Positions 1-10,179 of a DNA stretch of 64,000 bases are shown one piece after another; the stretch's first letter is position 1, and every line of letters begins with the position of its first letter. A program made the translations under genes and the position numbers. The DNA is from Gellertiella hungarica. GTDB taxonomy: Bacteria; Pseudomonadota; Alphaproteobacteria; Rhizobiales; Rhizobiaceae. Below the pieces are notes generated by a model that worked only from the letters and a program-made list of their open reading frames with translations, was not told where the DNA came from and ran no database searches. The DNA lies in the NCBI RefSeq assembly GCF_014197145.1, contig NZ_JACIEZ010000009.1:113347-177346 (forward strand), in the 5' to 3' direction.

Positions 1-657
1 CTGGAGCGGCTGATCGAACTCTGCCAGATCGTCCGCCGGCTGCTCGATCCGCTGAACATCGGACGGGTCATCGCCCGGCCCTTCGTCGGTGAGACGCCCG
101 CCACGTTCGAACGCACCGGCAATCGCCGGGATTTCTCCGTGACCCCGCCGGAGGCAACGCTCCTCGACCGGGTGATCGCCTCCGGCCACCAGGTGCATGC
201 GGTGGGAAAGGTGGGCGACATCTTCGCGCACAAGGGTGTCTCCCGCGTCATCAAGGCCAGCGGGAATGCCGCCATCATGGAAGCCTCGCTGAAGGCCATG
301 GAAGAGGCCGCACAGGGCGATCTCGTCTTTTCCAATTTCGTCGACTTCGACATGAATTTCGGTCACCGGCGCGACGTGCCCGGCTATGCCGCGGCGCTGG
401 AGTCCTTCGACCGGCGCCTGCCGGAGGTGCATCGCCGGATGCGGCCGGGGGACATCTGCCTCTTGACCGCCGATCACGGCTGCGATCCCACCTGGCGGGG
501 CAGCGACCACACGCGCGAGCGCGTGCCCATCATGGCCTTCGGGCCGGGCATCCGGGCCCGGCTGATCGGGGTCCGTTCCAGTTTTGCCGATATCGCCGAA
601 ACCATGGCCCAGCACCTGGGCCTGCCGGCAGGCCCGCACGGGAGAAGCTTCCTTTGA
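1..657 (+). CDS. deoB: Phosphopentomutase, C-terminal part (5' end outside window)
   Basis: The reading frame is open from the first base and ends at 657, giving 218 codons of a protein that is usually about 405 residues, so roughly the N-terminal half lies upstream. DeoB interconverts ribose- or deoxyribose-1-phosphate and the 5-phosphate in the cytoplasm, linking nucleoside phosphorolysis to the pentose pathway. The alkaline-phosphatase-superfamily metal motifs are visible: [10 protein letters not shown] and, slightly later, SDHTRERVP. The sequence [12 protein letters not shown] upstream is also typical. The stop is 2 bp before the adenosine deaminase start, so the two genes are probably cotranscribed. 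The identification is secure; only the 5' end is unseen. Confidence 0.95.
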   Translation: MERLIELCQIVRRLLDPLNIGRVIARPFVGETPATFERTGNRRDFSVTPPEATLLDRVIASGHQVHAVGKVGDIFAHKGVSRVIKASGNAAIMEASLKAMEEAAQGDLVFSNFVDFDMNFGHRRDVPGYAAALESFDRRLPEVHRRMRPGDICLLTADHGCDPTWRGSDHTRERVPIMAFGPGIRARLIGVRSSFADIAETMAQHLGLPAGPHGRSFL

Positions 658-659
658 CC

Positions 660-1622
660 ATGAACCTGAAGAAAGTCGAGCTGCACTGCCATCTGGAGGG
701 TGCCGCCCCGCCCGCGCTGGTTGCCGAACAGGCGCGGAAATACGGCATCGACACCTCCGCCTTTCTCAGCGACGGGGCCTATGTCTGGTCCGATTTCGCC
801 GCGTTCATAGCCTGCTATGACAAGGTCGCCTCCGTATTCCGGACCGAGGAGGATTATGCCCTGCTCGCCGAGACCTACCTGCGCGAACTGGCGGGCGTGA
901 ACACCATCTACAGCGAGCTCATCGTGTCGCCCGACCACGGCGACAGGATCGGGCTTGGCGCGGACGGCTACATTGCCGGCATCAGCGAAGGCGTCCGGCG
1001 TGCCGCTGCCGCAACCGGCATCGAATGCCGCCTGATCGTCGTCGGCGAGCGGCATTTCGGCCCCGAAAGCGTGATCGCGGCCGCAAACTATGCCGCCCGC
1101 TCCGACAATCCGCTGATAACCGGTTTCAACATGGCGGGCGAAGAGCGGATGGGCCGCGTGGCCGATTATGCCCGCGCCTTCGACATCGCCCGGGATGCGG
1201 GCCTTGGCCTGACCATCCATGCGGGCGAGGTCTGCGGTGCCTTCAGCGTGGCGGATGCGCTGGATCTCGTGCGCCCCTCGCGGATCGGCCACGGGGTGCG
1301 CGCGATCGAGGATCCCGCACTGGTGCGTCGTCTCGCCGAACTCGGAACCGTGCTCGAGGTATGCCCCGGCTCCAATATCGCGCTCAAGGTCTATCCCGAT
1401 TTCGACGCCCATCCCCTCCGGGCCCTGAAGGAGGCGGGCGTTCGCGTGACCATCAGCTCGGACGATCCGCCCTTCTTCCACACGTCCCTCGGCCGGGAAT
1501 ACCAGCTCGCCCGCGATGCCTTCGGCTTCAGCGACGAGGAGATAAACGGCCTGACGCGGACCGCCATCGAGGCAGCCTTCGTGGACGAGGCGACCCGAAA
1601 CCGTCTGCTGGCGATGCTCTGA
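660..1622 (+). CDS. add: Adenosine deaminase
   Basis: A 320-residue member of the metal-dependent amidohydrolase family that deaminates adenosine or deoxyadenosine to inosine. The zinc-binding HCH pair is at residues 9-11 (VELHCHLEG), followed by HAGEVCG, GHGVRA and the SSDDPPFF signature. ATG 660 is chosen over an in-frame TTG at 654 because GGGAGAAG sits at a normal ribosome-binding distance and the family usually begins a few residues before HxH. It follows deoB with essentially no gap and precedes upp, forming a plus-strand nucleoside-salvage group. Length and motifs are normal. Confidence 0.95.
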   Translation: MNLKKVELHCHLEGAAPPALVAEQARKYGIDTSAFLSDGAYVWSDFAAFIACYDKVASVFRTEEDYALLAETYLRELAGVNTIYSELIVSPDHGDRIGLGADGYIAGISEGVRRAAAATGIECRLIVVGERHFGPESVIAAANYAARSDNPLITGFNMAGEERMGRVADYARAFDIARDAGLGLTIHAGEVCGAFSVADALDLVRPSRIGHGVRAIEDPALVRRLAELGTVLEVCPGSNIALKVYPDFDAHPLRALKEAGVRVTISSDDPPFFHTSLGREYQLARDAFGFSDEEINGLTRTAIEAAFVDEATRNRLLAML

Positions 1623-1741
1623 CCGATTTGCGAGCGGGTGACTGGGGAGATTGGGGGCAAACATCCGCTGCGCACTTGCGAGTCCGGGCTTTTCCATGAA
1701 AGAAAAACCACATGCAAGACAAGCACCGAAGGCAGGAACCC

Positions 1742-2371
1742 ATGGACGGCGTCACCGTAATCGATCATCCGCTCGTACAGCACAAGCTCACCATCATGCG
1801 CCGCAAGGAGACCTCCACGGCGAGCTTCCGGCGCCTGCTGCGCGAAATCTCCACTTTACTGTGCTATGAGGTGACCCGCGATCTCGAGCTGACCATGGAG
1901 ACCATCGAGACGCCGCTGGAAACGGTGGACATGCCGATCCTCGAAGGCAAGAAGCTGGTCTTTGCCTCCATCCTGCGCGCCGGCAACGGCCTGCTCGAGG
2001 GCATGCTGGATCTCGTGCCTTCCGCACGCGTCTCCCATATCGGCGTCTACCGCGACCACGAAACCCTGCAGCCGGTCGAATACTACTTCAAGGCGCCGGA
2101 AAACCTGTCCGAGCGTCTGGTCATCGTGGTCGACCCGATGCTGGCCACGGGCAATTCCTCCATCGCCGCCATCGACAAGCTCAAGGAGCGGGGTGCGAAG
2201 AACATCCGCTTCCTCTGCCTGCTCGCAGCGCCGGAGGGCATCCGCAACTTCCGCAATGCCCATCCCGACGTGCCGGTCTTCACGGCCTCCATCGACAGCC
2301 ACCTGAACGAAAAGGGCTACATCGTGCCCGGCCTCGGCGATGCCGGCGACCGCATGTACGGCACGAAGTAA
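1742..2371 (+). CDS. upp: Uracil phosphoribosyltransferase
   Basis: A 209-residue type I phosphoribosyltransferase converting uracil and PRPP to UMP. The PRPP loop is visible as [11 protein letters not shown] and the uracil-binding end as [17 protein letters not shown] at the C-terminus. ATG 1742 ([10 protein letters not shown]) matches the family length; an upstream in-frame ATG at 1712 would add ten unconserved residues. It lies 119 bp after add. It may be expressed with it or from its own promoter; no clear promoter is seen. It recycles uracil released by the pyrimidine-degrading genes on the opposite strand. Confidence 0.96.
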   Translation: MDGVTVIDHPLVQHKLTIMRRKETSTASFRRLLREISTLLCYEVTRDLELTMETIETPLETVDMPILEGKKLVFASILRAGNGLLEGMLDLVPSARVSHIGVYRDHETLQPVEYYFKAPENLSERLVIVVDPMLATGNSSIAAIDKLKERGAKNIRFLCLLAAPEGIRNFRNAHPDVPVFTASIDSHLNEKGYIVPGLGDAGDRMYGTK

Positions 2372-2508
2372 AGGGCACGAAGCCTTAACCAACCGATCAA
2401 ATCGGGCCGGGGATAACAGTGTTACCTCGGCCTTTACTTTGAATGTTAGCGAGATTTTGAAGCAGATTTCCTAGTCTTCCTGCAGACGAAGAAGAAGGAA
2501 CAGCTTCC

Positions 2509-3015
2509 ATGATTGCGCGTAACCTTTTCCTGGTTACAATCGGTGCGGTAGCCATGTCGCAGATCCCGAAGCTCATGGTCACGCCATCCGGGCTGCCGGC
2601 CCGGGCGGCCGCCGCGACGGCCGAGGCTGCCCTGCCCGTCACGCCCGGAAGCTACAGCATCACCGCGAATGAGGCAGGCCATTTCCAGGACAGCTTCCGG
2701 CTCAACGGACGTTCCGTGAGCGGTCTCGTGGACACCGGCGCCACCTTCGTCGCCATGAACGAATCCGTCGCCCGCCAGCTGGGCTTCACCGGGAACAGCC
2801 TCGATTTCCGCTACGCGGTCAACACGGCCAACGGACCGGCGCAGGCTGCCCATGTGGTCATCGACCGCGTCGAGATCGGCTCCCTGCGCGCCCAGGGCGT
2901 GGAAGCCTTCGTGCTGAAGGACAATGCGCTGACGGGCACGCTCATCGGCATGAGCTTCCTACGCAAGCTGAAATCCTACAGCGTCGAGGACGGGAAGATG
3001 GTGCTGCGCCAGTAG
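2509..3015 (+). CDS. TIGR02281-type retropepsin-like aspartic protease
   Basis: A 168-residue protein with a hydrophobic N-terminus (residues 1-17) followed by an alanine-rich linker, consistent with a membrane anchor or signal peptide. The aspartic-protease motif VDTGATFVAMN lies near residue 78, and the TLIGMSFLRKL segment closes the domain. This is the single-domain clan AA aspartic protease common in alphaproteobacteria, probably periplasm-facing and active as a dimer. Its substrate is unknown. AGAAGGAA precedes the ATG at good spacing. It converges with deoA, 3 bp away. The family call is secure; the function is not. Confidence 0.85.
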   Translation: MIARNLFLVTIGAVAMSQIPKLMVTPSGLPARAAAATAEAALPVTPGSYSITANEAGHFQDSFRLNGRSVSGLVDTGATFVAMNESVARQLGFTGNSLDFRYAVNTANGPAQAAHVVIDRVEIGSLRAQGVEAFVLKDNALTGTLIGMSFLRKLKSYSVEDGKMVLRQ

Positions 3016-3018
3016 CGC

Positions 3019-4326
3019 TCACATCCGGGAGATGATGACGGGCCGTGCCGGGGGCGGATTGTCCGCGATGCGGAACAGGCGCGCCACCTCCCCGGAGACA
3101 TGCTCGGCGCTTTCCCGGTCCGGCGCATGCAGCAGGGCGATCGGCTGCCCCTTCGAAACTGCCGTGCCGAGCGGCAGGATATCCGAGAAACCGGTGCTGT
3201 GATCGATGCTGTCCGACGGCTTGAGGCGGCCGCCGCCCAGCCGGATGACGGCCATGCCGAGGTCGCGGGTTTCGCAGGCGGCGAGATAGCCGTCTTCGGC
3301 AGCGGGCACCGGCACGACAACGGGTGCCTTCGGCAGGTGACGGTCCGGCGCTTCGAGCAGATCGGCGGGGCCGCCGAGCATGTGCACCATGCGGCCGAAA
3401 TGTTCCGCGGCCCTTCCGGAGCGCAGCGCCGCCATCGCGGCATCGTGTCCGGCCTCGCGCGTGTCGGCCAGGCCGGAGGACACCAGCATTTCGGCCGCAA
3501 AGGCGAGCACCGCCTCCTCGAGCCGGGTTCCGGATTTTTCCCCCGCCAGAAAGGCGATGGCATTGCGCACTTCGACCGCATTGCCGGCGGCATCGGCCAG
3601 CGGCTGGTTCATGTCGGTGAGCAGCGCGGTGGTCTTCACCCCCGCACCGTTCGCGACCGCCACCAGCGAGCGTGCCAGCGTTTCGGCCTTGTCCATGTCG
3701 GTCATGAAGGAACCGTTCCCGACCTTGACATCGAGCACCAGGCTTTCCAGCCCCGCGGCAAGCTTCTTGGATAGGATGGAGGCCGTGATCAGCGGGACGC
3801 TGTCCACCGTGGCGGTGACATCGCGGACGGCATAGAGCTGCTTGTCGGCAGGGGCCAGCACCGCCGTCTGGCCGATGATGGCGCAGCCCGCCAGCCGCAC
3901 CGTATCCCGGAACCGGCTTTCGCCGGGCATGATCGCATAGCCGGGGATCGACTCCAGCTTGTCGAGCGTGCCGCCGGTGTGGCCGAGGCCGCGGCCGGAT
4001 ATCATCGGCACGGCGAGACCGCAGGCTGCGGCAATCGGGGCCAGCATCAGCGAGACATTGTCGCCGACGCCACCCGTCGAATGCTTGTCTGCCACGGGCC
4101 GCCCGATATCCTTCCACTCGAGAATGTCGCCGCTGTCGCGCATGGCAAGCGTCAGCGCGATGGTCTCTGCCGGGGTCATGCCGCGGAACCAGACAGCCAT
4201 GGCGAAGGCACCGATCTGCCCTTCGGAGAGATCACCGCGCGCGAGCTTCTCGATGAAGAAGGAGATTTCCTCCGGCTTCAGCACCTCGCCATTCCGCTTG
4301 CGTAGGATGACCTCCTGGGGAAGCAT
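3019..4326 (-). CDS. deoA: Thymidine phosphorylase
   Basis: A 435-residue glycosyltransferase-family-3 enzyme that splits thymidine or deoxyuridine with phosphate to the base and deoxyribose-1-phosphate. The phosphate-binding motif KHSTGGVGDNVSLMLAP and the GRGLGHTGGTLDKLES signature are intact, and the length is normal. It is the last gene of the minus-strand salvage operon: its ATG lies 2 bp after the deoC stop. Its product feeds DeoB (isomerisation to deoxyribose-5-phosphate) and then DeoC. Confidence 0.97.
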   Translation of the reverse strand: MLPQEVILRKRNGEVLKPEEISFFIEKLARGDLSEGQIGAFAMAVWFRGMTPAETIALTLAMRDSGDILEWKDIGRPVADKHSTGGVGDNVSLMLAPIAAACGLAVPMISGRGLGHTGGTLDKLESIPGYAIMPGESRFRDTVRLAGCAIIGQTAVLAPADKQLYAVRDVTATVDSVPLITASILSKKLAAGLESLVLDVKVGNGSFMTDMDKAETLARSLVAVANGAGVKTTALLTDMNQPLADAAGNAVEVRNAIAFLAGEKSGTRLEEAVLAFAAEMLVSSGLADTREAGHDAAMAALRSGRAAEHFGRMVHMLGGPADLLEAPDRHLPKAPVVVPVPAAEDGYLAACETRDLGMAVIRLGGGRLKPSDSIDHSTGFSDILPLGTAVSKGQPIALLHAPDRESAEHVSGEVARLFRIADNPPPARPVIISRM

Positions 4327-4328
4327 GG

Positions 4329-5093
4329 TCAGTAGCCCGCTCCGCCCGCCGTGGACTGGCCGCCGTCGAGCACCCGCAGAATGTCGTCGAGCAGGCCCGA
4401 AGCGCCAAAACGGAAGTTTTCCGCAACAGCCCAGCCTGCGCCCATCTTTTCGTCCGCAAGCGCGAGGTAGCGCGCGGCCACCGGAACCGAACCGATGCCG
4501 CCCGAGGGCTTGAGCCCGACCGGCCTGCCGCTTGCAAGGATCGCGTCGAGCATGATTAAGGCCGCCTCTTCCGTCGCGTTCCCGGCGGTCTTGCCGGTGG
4601 AGGTCTTGATGAAATCCGCGCCCGCCGCAATGGCAAGGTCGCTCGCGTTCCGGATCAGGCCGGCATCCTTCAGCTCACCCGTTTCCAGGATGACCTTGAG
4701 CCGGGCCGGCGCGGCGATTGCGGCCCTTACGCCGGAAACCATGGCCGAGACGGCATCCGCATTCCCCTTCGCGAATGCCTTGTAGGGAATGACCAGATCG
4801 ATCTCGTCGGCGCCATCCTCCAGCGCCTGGCGGGTTTCGGCCACCGTTTCGGCGATGCCGGCATCGCCCGAGGGAAAGTTCATCACCGTGGCGATCCTGA
4901 TGGCGGAACCCTGACCGAGACGGGCGCGCGCCTGCGCGACGAAGCGGGGCCAGATGCAGATGGCCGCGACATTGCCGTGGCGGGTCGCAGCCTTCTCCAC
5001 CAGTGCATCGATCTGCTCCGGGGTGCAGTCTTCCTTCAGATTGGTGAGGTCGAGCACGGAAAGCGCACGGCGTGCGGCATCGAGATTATCCAT
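4329..5093 (-). CDS. deoC: Deoxyribose-phosphate aldolase
   Basis: A 254-residue class I aldolase cleaving 2-deoxyribose-5-phosphate into glyceraldehyde-3-phosphate and acetaldehyde. The Schiff-base lysine lies in FIKTSTGKTAG and the phosphate-binding end in GLKPSGGIG. Its start overlaps the end of the purine nucleoside phosphorylase gene by 8 bp, indicating translational coupling. It completes the catabolic route from nucleosides to central carbon metabolism. Confidence 0.97.
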   Translation of the reverse strand: MDNLDAARRALSVLDLTNLKEDCTPEQIDALVEKAATRHGNVAAICIWPRFVAQARARLGQGSAIRIATVMNFPSGDAGIAETVAETRQALEDGADEIDLVIPYKAFAKGNADAVSAMVSGVRAAIAAPARLKVILETGELKDAGLIRNASDLAIAAGADFIKTSTGKTAGNATEEAALIMLDAILASGRPVGLKPSGGIGSVPVAARYLALADEKMGAGWAVAENFRFGASGLLDDILRVLDGGQSTAGGAGY

Positions 5094-5895
5094 TGTTCTT
5101 TCCTTCGGCCGCCAGCATGTCGGTCAGGATCGCGGCGAGCCTTCTGCCCCCGACGGGAGCCATTTCCTTGGTTTCGGCATGGGTGATCTCGTTGCCGGTC
5201 ATGCCCGCCCCGAAATTGGTGATGACGGAGGCTGCGGCAACCCTGAGGCCCAGAAAACGGGCGAGGATCACTTCGGGCACCGTCGACATGCCGACCGCAT
5301 CGGCGCCGAGGATCCGGGACATGCGGATTTCCGCCGGCGTTTCGAAGCTCGGGCCGGAGAACCACATGTAGACGCCGGTGTGGAGGGGCGTTCCCGTCCG
5401 GCTGGCGGCGGCATGCATGGCAGCGGCGAGCTCGGGATCATAGGCCGAGGTCATGCCGGTGAAGCGCTGGTCCGTCTCCTCGCCGATCAGGGGGTTTTCG
5501 CCGGAGAAGTTGATGTGATCGGTGATCTGCATCACCGAGCCCGGCGGCATGTCGTCCCTGACGGAGCCCGCGGCATTGGTCAGCACGAGGACTTCGATGC
5601 CGAAGGCCTTCAGCACCTCGAGCGGCAGGCGCATCGCCGCCGCATTGCCCTTTTCGTAGTAATGGATGCGGCCGGACATCATCAGCACGGGAACGCCGGC
5701 GATGGTGCCGCCGACGAGCTCGCCCGCATGGCCCGACACGGCGCTTTGCGGAAAGCCCGGAAGGTCGCCATAGGCAACCCGCAGCGGGTTTTCCACCGCC
5801 TCGACGAGCGAACCGAGGCCGGAGCCGAGAATGACCGCGTGGCGCGGCTTGAGCGCGCCGAAGCGCGCGGCGAGGATGTCGAGGATCGCCTTCAT
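5086..5895 (-). CDS. Purine-nucleoside phosphorylase (PNP-I, trimeric type)
   Basis: A 269-residue enzyme that phosphorolyses inosine or guanosine and the deoxy forms. The start at 5895 gives MKAILDILAARFG; a longer in-frame extension to 6132 runs through cdd in another frame and is not credible. Family features include AVILGSGLGSL at the N-terminus, SGRIHYYEKGN, and VITNFGAGMTGNEITHAE near the C-terminus, which indicates the mammalian-like trimeric PNP rather than hexameric DeoD. The ATG overlaps the cdd stop by 4 bp. Confidence 0.93.
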   Translation of the reverse strand: MKAILDILAARFGALKPRHAVILGSGLGSLVEAVENPLRVAYGDLPGFPQSAVSGHAGELVGGTIAGVPVLMMSGRIHYYEKGNAAAMRLPLEVLKAFGIEVLVLTNAAGSVRDDMPPGSVMQITDHINFSGENPLIGEETDQRFTGMTSAYDPELAAAMHAAASRTGTPLHTGVYMWFSGPSFETPAEIRMSRILGADAVGMSTVPEVILARFLGLRVAAASVITNFGAGMTGNEITHAETKEMAPVGGRRLAAILTDMLAAEGKNNG

Positions 5896-6284
5896 CCGAG
5901 CAGGTCCGTCTCGAAGCTGCCGGGCAGCATCTGCTCCAGCGTCATGGTTTTCTTCACGCCCACTTCGTCGCACAGATAGATGGGCGTGGACTTGTCGGCA
6001 AATTCCGCGATCTTCTGCCGGCAACCGCCGCAGGGCGGGCAGAGCGGCAGCTTCTCGGCGATGACGGCCATCTCGACGATGCGCTTTCCGCCGCCCATGA
6101 TCATGCAGCCGATGGCCGTCGGTTCCGCGCACCAGCCCTGCGGGAAGGACAGGTTCTCGATATTCGCGCCGGTATAGATCTTGCCGTCATCGGCCCGGAT
6201 CGCCGCGCCGACGGGGAATTTCGAATAGGGCGAATGCGAGAAGGCCATGGCGGCCTTCGCGGCTTCGAAGAGATCGTGCGACAT
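5892..6284 (-). CDS. cdd: Cytidine deaminase
   Basis: A 130-residue zinc enzyme converting cytidine or deoxycytidine to uridine or deoxyuridine. The CAE motif (GWCAEPTAIG) and the PCGGCRQ zinc motif are both present, which is the short homotetrameric form. It begins 3 bp after the permease stop and overlaps the PNP start, so it is embedded in the transporter-catabolism operon. Confidence 0.96.
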   Translation of the reverse strand: MSHDLFEAAKAAMAFSHSPYSKFPVGAAIRADDGKIYTGANIENLSFPQGWCAEPTAIGCMIMGGGKRIVEMAVIAEKLPLCPPCGGCRQKIAEFADKSTPIYLCDEVGVKKTMTLEQMLPGSFETDLLG

Positions 6285-6287
6285 CGG

Positions 6288-7259
6288 TCAACGCTCCTTG
6301 GTGTAGGGCACGCCACCGGCCTTCGGCGGATGGGCCACCCCGATGAAGCCTGCAAGCAGGATGCAGGTAAGGACATAGGGCAGTGCCTGGAAGATCTGTA
6401 CCGGTACTTCGCCGATGCCGGGCACCGACTTGCCCTGCATGAAGTTGGCGAAGGCATCGAGGAAGCCGAACAGGAGGCAGGCGAACATCACCGGCACCGG
6501 CTTCCACTTGGCGAAGATGAGGGCGGCGAGCGCGATGTAGCCCTTGCCCGCCGACATGTCCTTGATGAAGGCAGCCGACTGGGCAATGGCGAGATAGGTG
6601 CCGGAGAAGCCGCAGAGAATGCCGGCGCAGATGACGGCGCGATACCGCAGCCAGCTGACGGAGATGCCCGCCGTATCCACCGCACCCGGATTTTCCCCCA
6701 CGGCGCGAAGCCGCAGGCCGAAGCGGGTCCGGTACAGGATCCACCACGAAATCGGAACGGCGGCAAAGGCCATGTAGGTGAGGATGTTGTGGCCGGAAAT
6801 CACGTCGGCATAGAACTTGCCGAGGTAGCCGGAATCGCGCAGCTCCGCCGCAAAGGGGAACCGGATCTCGCCGAAGCGGCCATCGGCCGTGAGCTGCGGC
6901 GTGCGCCCGCCCTGCCCGAACCAGGCCTGCCCCAGCACGATGGTAAGCCCTGCCGCACCGAAATTGATCGCGACGCCGGAGACGATCTGGTTGCCGCGAT
7001 TGGTGATCGAGGCGAAGCCGTGCACCAGCGACAGCGCCACCGAGGTGGCAATCCCCGCCAGAAGTCCGGCCCAGGCATTGCCCGTCAGATAGGCGACGCA
7101 GGCCGCCGCGAAGGCGGAGGCCAGCATCTTGCCCTCGAGGCCGATGTCGAAGATGCCGGAGCGCTCCGAGAACAGCCCGGCCAGGGCCGTGAAGATCAGC
7201 GGAATCGACAGGCGGATGGTCGAGCCGAGGATGGAGATCAGAATGTCGATATAATCCAT
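6288..7259 (-). CDS. Nucleoside ABC transporter permease (second permease)
   Basis: A 323-residue inner-membrane permease of the BPD_transp_2/LivM-like family with many hydrophobic helices; SERSGIFDIGLEGKMLAS near residue 35 is characteristic of the nucleoside/BMP-associated branch. The start at 7259 (MDYIDILISILG) fits the family and follows the first permease by 10 bp. It pairs with the permease at 7270-8373 to form the translocation pore for purine or pyrimidine nucleosides. Substrate specificity is inferred from the adjacent salvage genes. Confidence 0.92.
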   Translation of the reverse strand: MDYIDILISILGSTIRLSIPLIFTALAGLFSERSGIFDIGLEGKMLASAFAAACVAYLTGNAWAGLLAGIATSVALSLVHGFASITNRGNQIVSGVAINFGAAGLTIVLGQAWFGQGGRTPQLTADGRFGEIRFPFAAELRDSGYLGKFYADVISGHNILTYMAFAAVPISWWILYRTRFGLRLRAVGENPGAVDTAGISVSWLRYRAVICAGILCGFSGTYLAIAQSAAFIKDMSAGKGYIALAALIFAKWKPVPVMFACLLFGFLDAFANFMQGKSVPGIGEVPVQIFQALPYVLTCILLAGFIGVAHPPKAGGVPYTKER

Positions 7260-7269
7260 GGTGCTCTCC

Positions 7270-8373
7270 TCAGGCCTTGACGAAGTTCTGGTAGATGCGC
7301 ACCAGCGCGGGGCGGAACATGAATTCCAGCGCGCCGGCAAAGAGGATCACCAGACCCTGGATCACGACGATCATGTCGCGGGTGATGTTGGGCATGTCGA
7401 AGGAGAGTTCGCCGCCCCCCTGGTAGAGAATGCCGAAGAGGAGCGCGGCCAGGACGATGCCGAGCGGATGATTGCGGCCCATCAGCGATACGGCGATGCC
7501 GACGAAGCCGGCGCCGCCGACGAACTCCACCTGCAGGCGCGCGGAGGCACCCATCACGGGGTTGAGCGCCATCATGCCGGCGAGACCGCCCGATATCAGC
7601 ATGGTGATGATGACCGTGCGCGCATAGGGAATGCCCGCATAGCTGGCCGCCGAAGGGCTGATCCCGAGCGTGCGCATCTCGTAGCCGAACTTGGTCCGCC
7701 AGATGAGGAACCAGACCACCACGCACATGACGAGCGCGATGATGAAGGAGAAGTTGAAGGGTGCGGCCCCCAGCTTCAGCCCGAAGAGCTCCATCAGCCA
7801 GTCGAGCTTCGGCAATTGCCCGCCCTCGAGGAAGGTGCGGGTTTCGGGCGCCATCTTGCCCGGCACGATCAGCACGTTCACCAGCAGATAGACCATGAGG
7901 GCCGCGCCGATAAAGTTGAACATGATGGTGGTGATGACGATGTGGCTGCCGCGCTTGGCCTGGAGCCAGGCCGGAATGAAGGCCCAGGCCGCACCGGCAG
8001 CCGCCGCTCCGAGGATGGCGAAGGGCATGGTGGCATACCAGGGCAGGTAGTTGTCGAGCGCAAGCGCCACGAGCGCCGCCCCGAGGCCGCCGAGATAGGC
8101 CTGGCCTTCGGAGCCGATGTTGAACAGGCCCGCATGAATGGCAACGGCCACGGAAAGCCCGGTGAAGATGAAGTTCGTGGCATAGAACAGCGTGAAGCCG
8201 ATGCCCTCGCCACGGCCGAGCGCGCCGATCAGCAGCAGCTTGACGGCCTCGAAGGGGTTTTCCCCGATCAGCCAGACGACAAGCCCCGAAATGACGAAGG
8301 CGAGCGTCAGGTTGAGGAGCGGCATGAGGCCGTAGGTGATCCAGTTGGGTAGCGATACGGATGCAGTGCTCAT
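7270..8373 (-). CDS. Nucleoside ABC transporter permease (first permease)
   Basis: A 367-residue permease paralogous to its neighbour, with the family signature GLFNIGSEGQAYLGGLGAALVAL about a third of the way in and about nine hydrophobic segments. ATG 8373 (MSTASVSLPNWI) is preferred to an in-frame start 21 bp upstream because it leaves 10 bp to the ATPase stop and fits the family N-terminus. It is the longer partner of the heterodimeric channel of a BMP-type nucleoside importer. Confidence 0.92.
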   Translation of the reverse strand: MSTASVSLPNWITYGLMPLLNLTLAFVISGLVVWLIGENPFEAVKLLLIGALGRGEGIGFTLFYATNFIFTGLSVAVAIHAGLFNIGSEGQAYLGGLGAALVALALDNYLPWYATMPFAILGAAAAGAAWAFIPAWLQAKRGSHIVITTIMFNFIGAALMVYLLVNVLIVPGKMAPETRTFLEGGQLPKLDWLMELFGLKLGAAPFNFSFIIALVMCVVVWFLIWRTKFGYEMRTLGISPSAASYAGIPYARTVIITMLISGGLAGMMALNPVMGASARLQVEFVGGAGFVGIAVSLMGRNHPLGIVLAALLFGILYQGGGELSFDMPNITRDMIVVIQGLVILFAGALEFMFRPALVRIYQNFVKA

Positions 8374-8383
8374 CAGGGCCTCG

Positions 8384-9895
8384 TCATGCGGCAATGCCGG
8401 CCATCATCAGGCCGAGTGTCTGTTCGCCGGCTTCCGCCGTCTTCTCGCCGACGATATGCCCGGCAAACATCACGAGAATGCGATCGGAAAGGGCACGGAT
8501 CTCGTCGAGCTCGACCGAGACGAGCAGAAGCGCCTTGCCCTGGTCGCGCATGTCGATGATCCGGCGGTGAATGAATTCGATGGCGCCGATATCCACACCG
8601 CGGGTCGGCTGGCCGATCAGCAGGATGCGGGGATCGCGCTCGATCTCGCGGGCAACCACGATCTTCTGCTGGTTGCCGCCGGAGAAGTTCGCCGTCTTCA
8701 GGCGCGGGTTCGGCGGGCGGATATCGTATTTTTCGATCTTTTCCGTCGCATCGGCCTGCATGGCATCGAGGTCAAGCATGAAGCCACGGCCGTATTTCGG
8801 ATCGCGATGATAGCCGAGGACCGCGTTTTCATATTCCTCGAACTTCAGCACGAGGCCCATGTGGTGGCGGTCTTCGGGAATATGGGCCAGGCCGAGCTCG
8901 CGAAGCCGCGCCGGGCTTGCCCTGCCGATCGGCTGGCCGTCGATGAGGATTTCGCCTGACGAGGGCTGGCGGATGCCGGAAAGTGCCTCGAGCAGCTCGG
9001 ACTGGCCGTTGCCCGCAACGCCAGCGATGCCGACGATCTCGCCCGCCCGGACGTCGAAGGACACGTTGTCCACCATCGTCACGCCGCGATTGTCCTTGAC
9101 CGTGAGATTGCGCACCGAAAGCACCACGTCACCGGGGCTTGCCTCGCCCTTTTCCACCCGCAGCAGCACGCGTCGGCCGACCATCAGCTCGGCCAGTTCC
9201 TCCACGGAGGTCTCCTTCGTCTTGCGCGTCGCCACCATCTCGCCGCGGCGCATGACGGAAACCGTGTCGGTGATCGCCATGATCTCGCGCAGCTTGTGGG
9301 TGATCAGGATGACCGTCTTGCCCTGGTCGCGCAGCACGCCCAGGATCTTGAACAGATGATCGGCCTCGGAGGGGGTCAGCACCCCGGTCGGTTCGTCGAG
9401 GATGAGGATCTCGGCGCCGCGATACATGGCCTTCAGGATTTCCACGCGCTGCTGCAGGCCGACCGCCAGCTCCTCGATCACCGCATCCGGATCCACGTCG
9501 AGCCCGTAATCGGTCTCCAGACGCTTCAGCTCGGCGCGCGCGGAAGCAACGCCCTTCGCCAGCAAGGCGCCGCCTTCGGCGCCCAGCATGATGTTTTCCA
9601 GCACCGTGAAGTTCTCCACCAGCATGAAGTGCTGGTGCACCATGCCGATGCCGGCATTGATCGCGGTCTGGCTGTCCTTGATGTTGACCGGCTTGCCGTT
9701 GATGCGGATTTCGCCGCTATCGGCCTGATAGAAGCCATAGAGGATCGACATCAGCGTCGACTTGCCGGCGCCGTTTTCGCCGATGATGCCGTGGATGGAG
9801 CCTTTTGCCACGGTCAGGTTGATGTTCTTGTTTGCATGCACGGCACCGAACTTCTTGTCGATGCCCACCAATTCGATAGCTGGTTGATCGGTCAC
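8384..9895 (-). CDS. ABC transporter ATP-binding protein with two ABC domains (nucleoside/sugar type)
   Basis: A 503-residue tandem ATPase. Domain 1 has [11 protein letters not shown] (Walker A), the [14 protein letters not shown] signature region and [12 protein letters not shown] (Walker B). Domain 2 has the degenerate Walker [15 protein letters not shown] and [15 protein letters not shown]. Degeneracy of the second site is normal in the RbsA/MglA/nucleoside branch. GTG 9895 ([12 protein letters not shown]) is the likely start because homology begins there; the 18 upstream codons look unconserved. It energises the two permeases downstream. Confidence 0.92.
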   Translation of the reverse strand: MTDQPAIELVGIDKKFGAVHANKNINLTVAKGSIHGIIGENGAGKSTLMSILYGFYQADSGEIRINGKPVNIKDSQTAINAGIGMVHQHFMLVENFTVLENIMLGAEGGALLAKGVASARAELKRLETDYGLDVDPDAVIEELAVGLQQRVEILKAMYRGAEILILDEPTGVLTPSEADHLFKILGVLRDQGKTVILITHKLREIMAITDTVSVMRRGEMVATRKTKETSVEELAELMVGRRVLLRVEKGEASPGDVVLSVRNLTVKDNRGVTMVDNVSFDVRAGEIVGIAGVAGNGQSELLEALSGIRQPSSGEILIDGQPIGRASPARLRELGLAHIPEDRHHMGLVLKFEEYENAVLGYHRDPKYGRGFMLDLDAMQADATEKIEKYDIRPPNPRLKTANFSGGNQQKIVVAREIERDPRILLIGQPTRGVDIGAIEFIHRRIIDMRDQGKALLLVSVELDEIRALSDRILVMFAGHIVGEKTAEAGEQTLGLMMAGIAA

Positions 9896-10125
9896 GATAC
9901 GGCTCCAGTTGAGGGATGGCAGGGCCGCTGCGACGGATCGGCCAGCCACGCAGCCTGCCTTCCGCCCCGTGCGGCTTTCCGCATCATGCGCCGAGGGTGC
10001 GGCACCGCATCGCGTGCGTGCCGTGAAAGCCTCGTCTCCCGGACGGGCTCCGCGCGAATTCGGCCATCCCCTCGGGCAAACCGGCGGCCCGAGAGAGCCG
10101 CGGCGCCTTCCCCTGTTTCAAAATC

Positions 10126-10166
10126 AAAAAGGCGGACGCCGGATGACGATCATCCTGGCGTCCGCC
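10126..10166 (-). terminator. Intrinsic terminator after the BMP gene
   Basis: A perfect 10-bp inverted repeat, GGCGGACGCC at 10131-10140 and GGCGTCCGCC at 10157-10166, with an inner GGATGA/TCATCC stem between the arms. On the minus strand it is followed by TTTTTGA. It sits 14 bp beyond the BMP stop codon and ahead of the ATPase gene. It therefore probably reduces read-through, so the abundant binding protein is made in excess of the membrane components. The remaining 9896-10125 shows nothing clear. Confidence 0.8.
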
Positions 10167-10179
10167 CTTCTTCATCCCA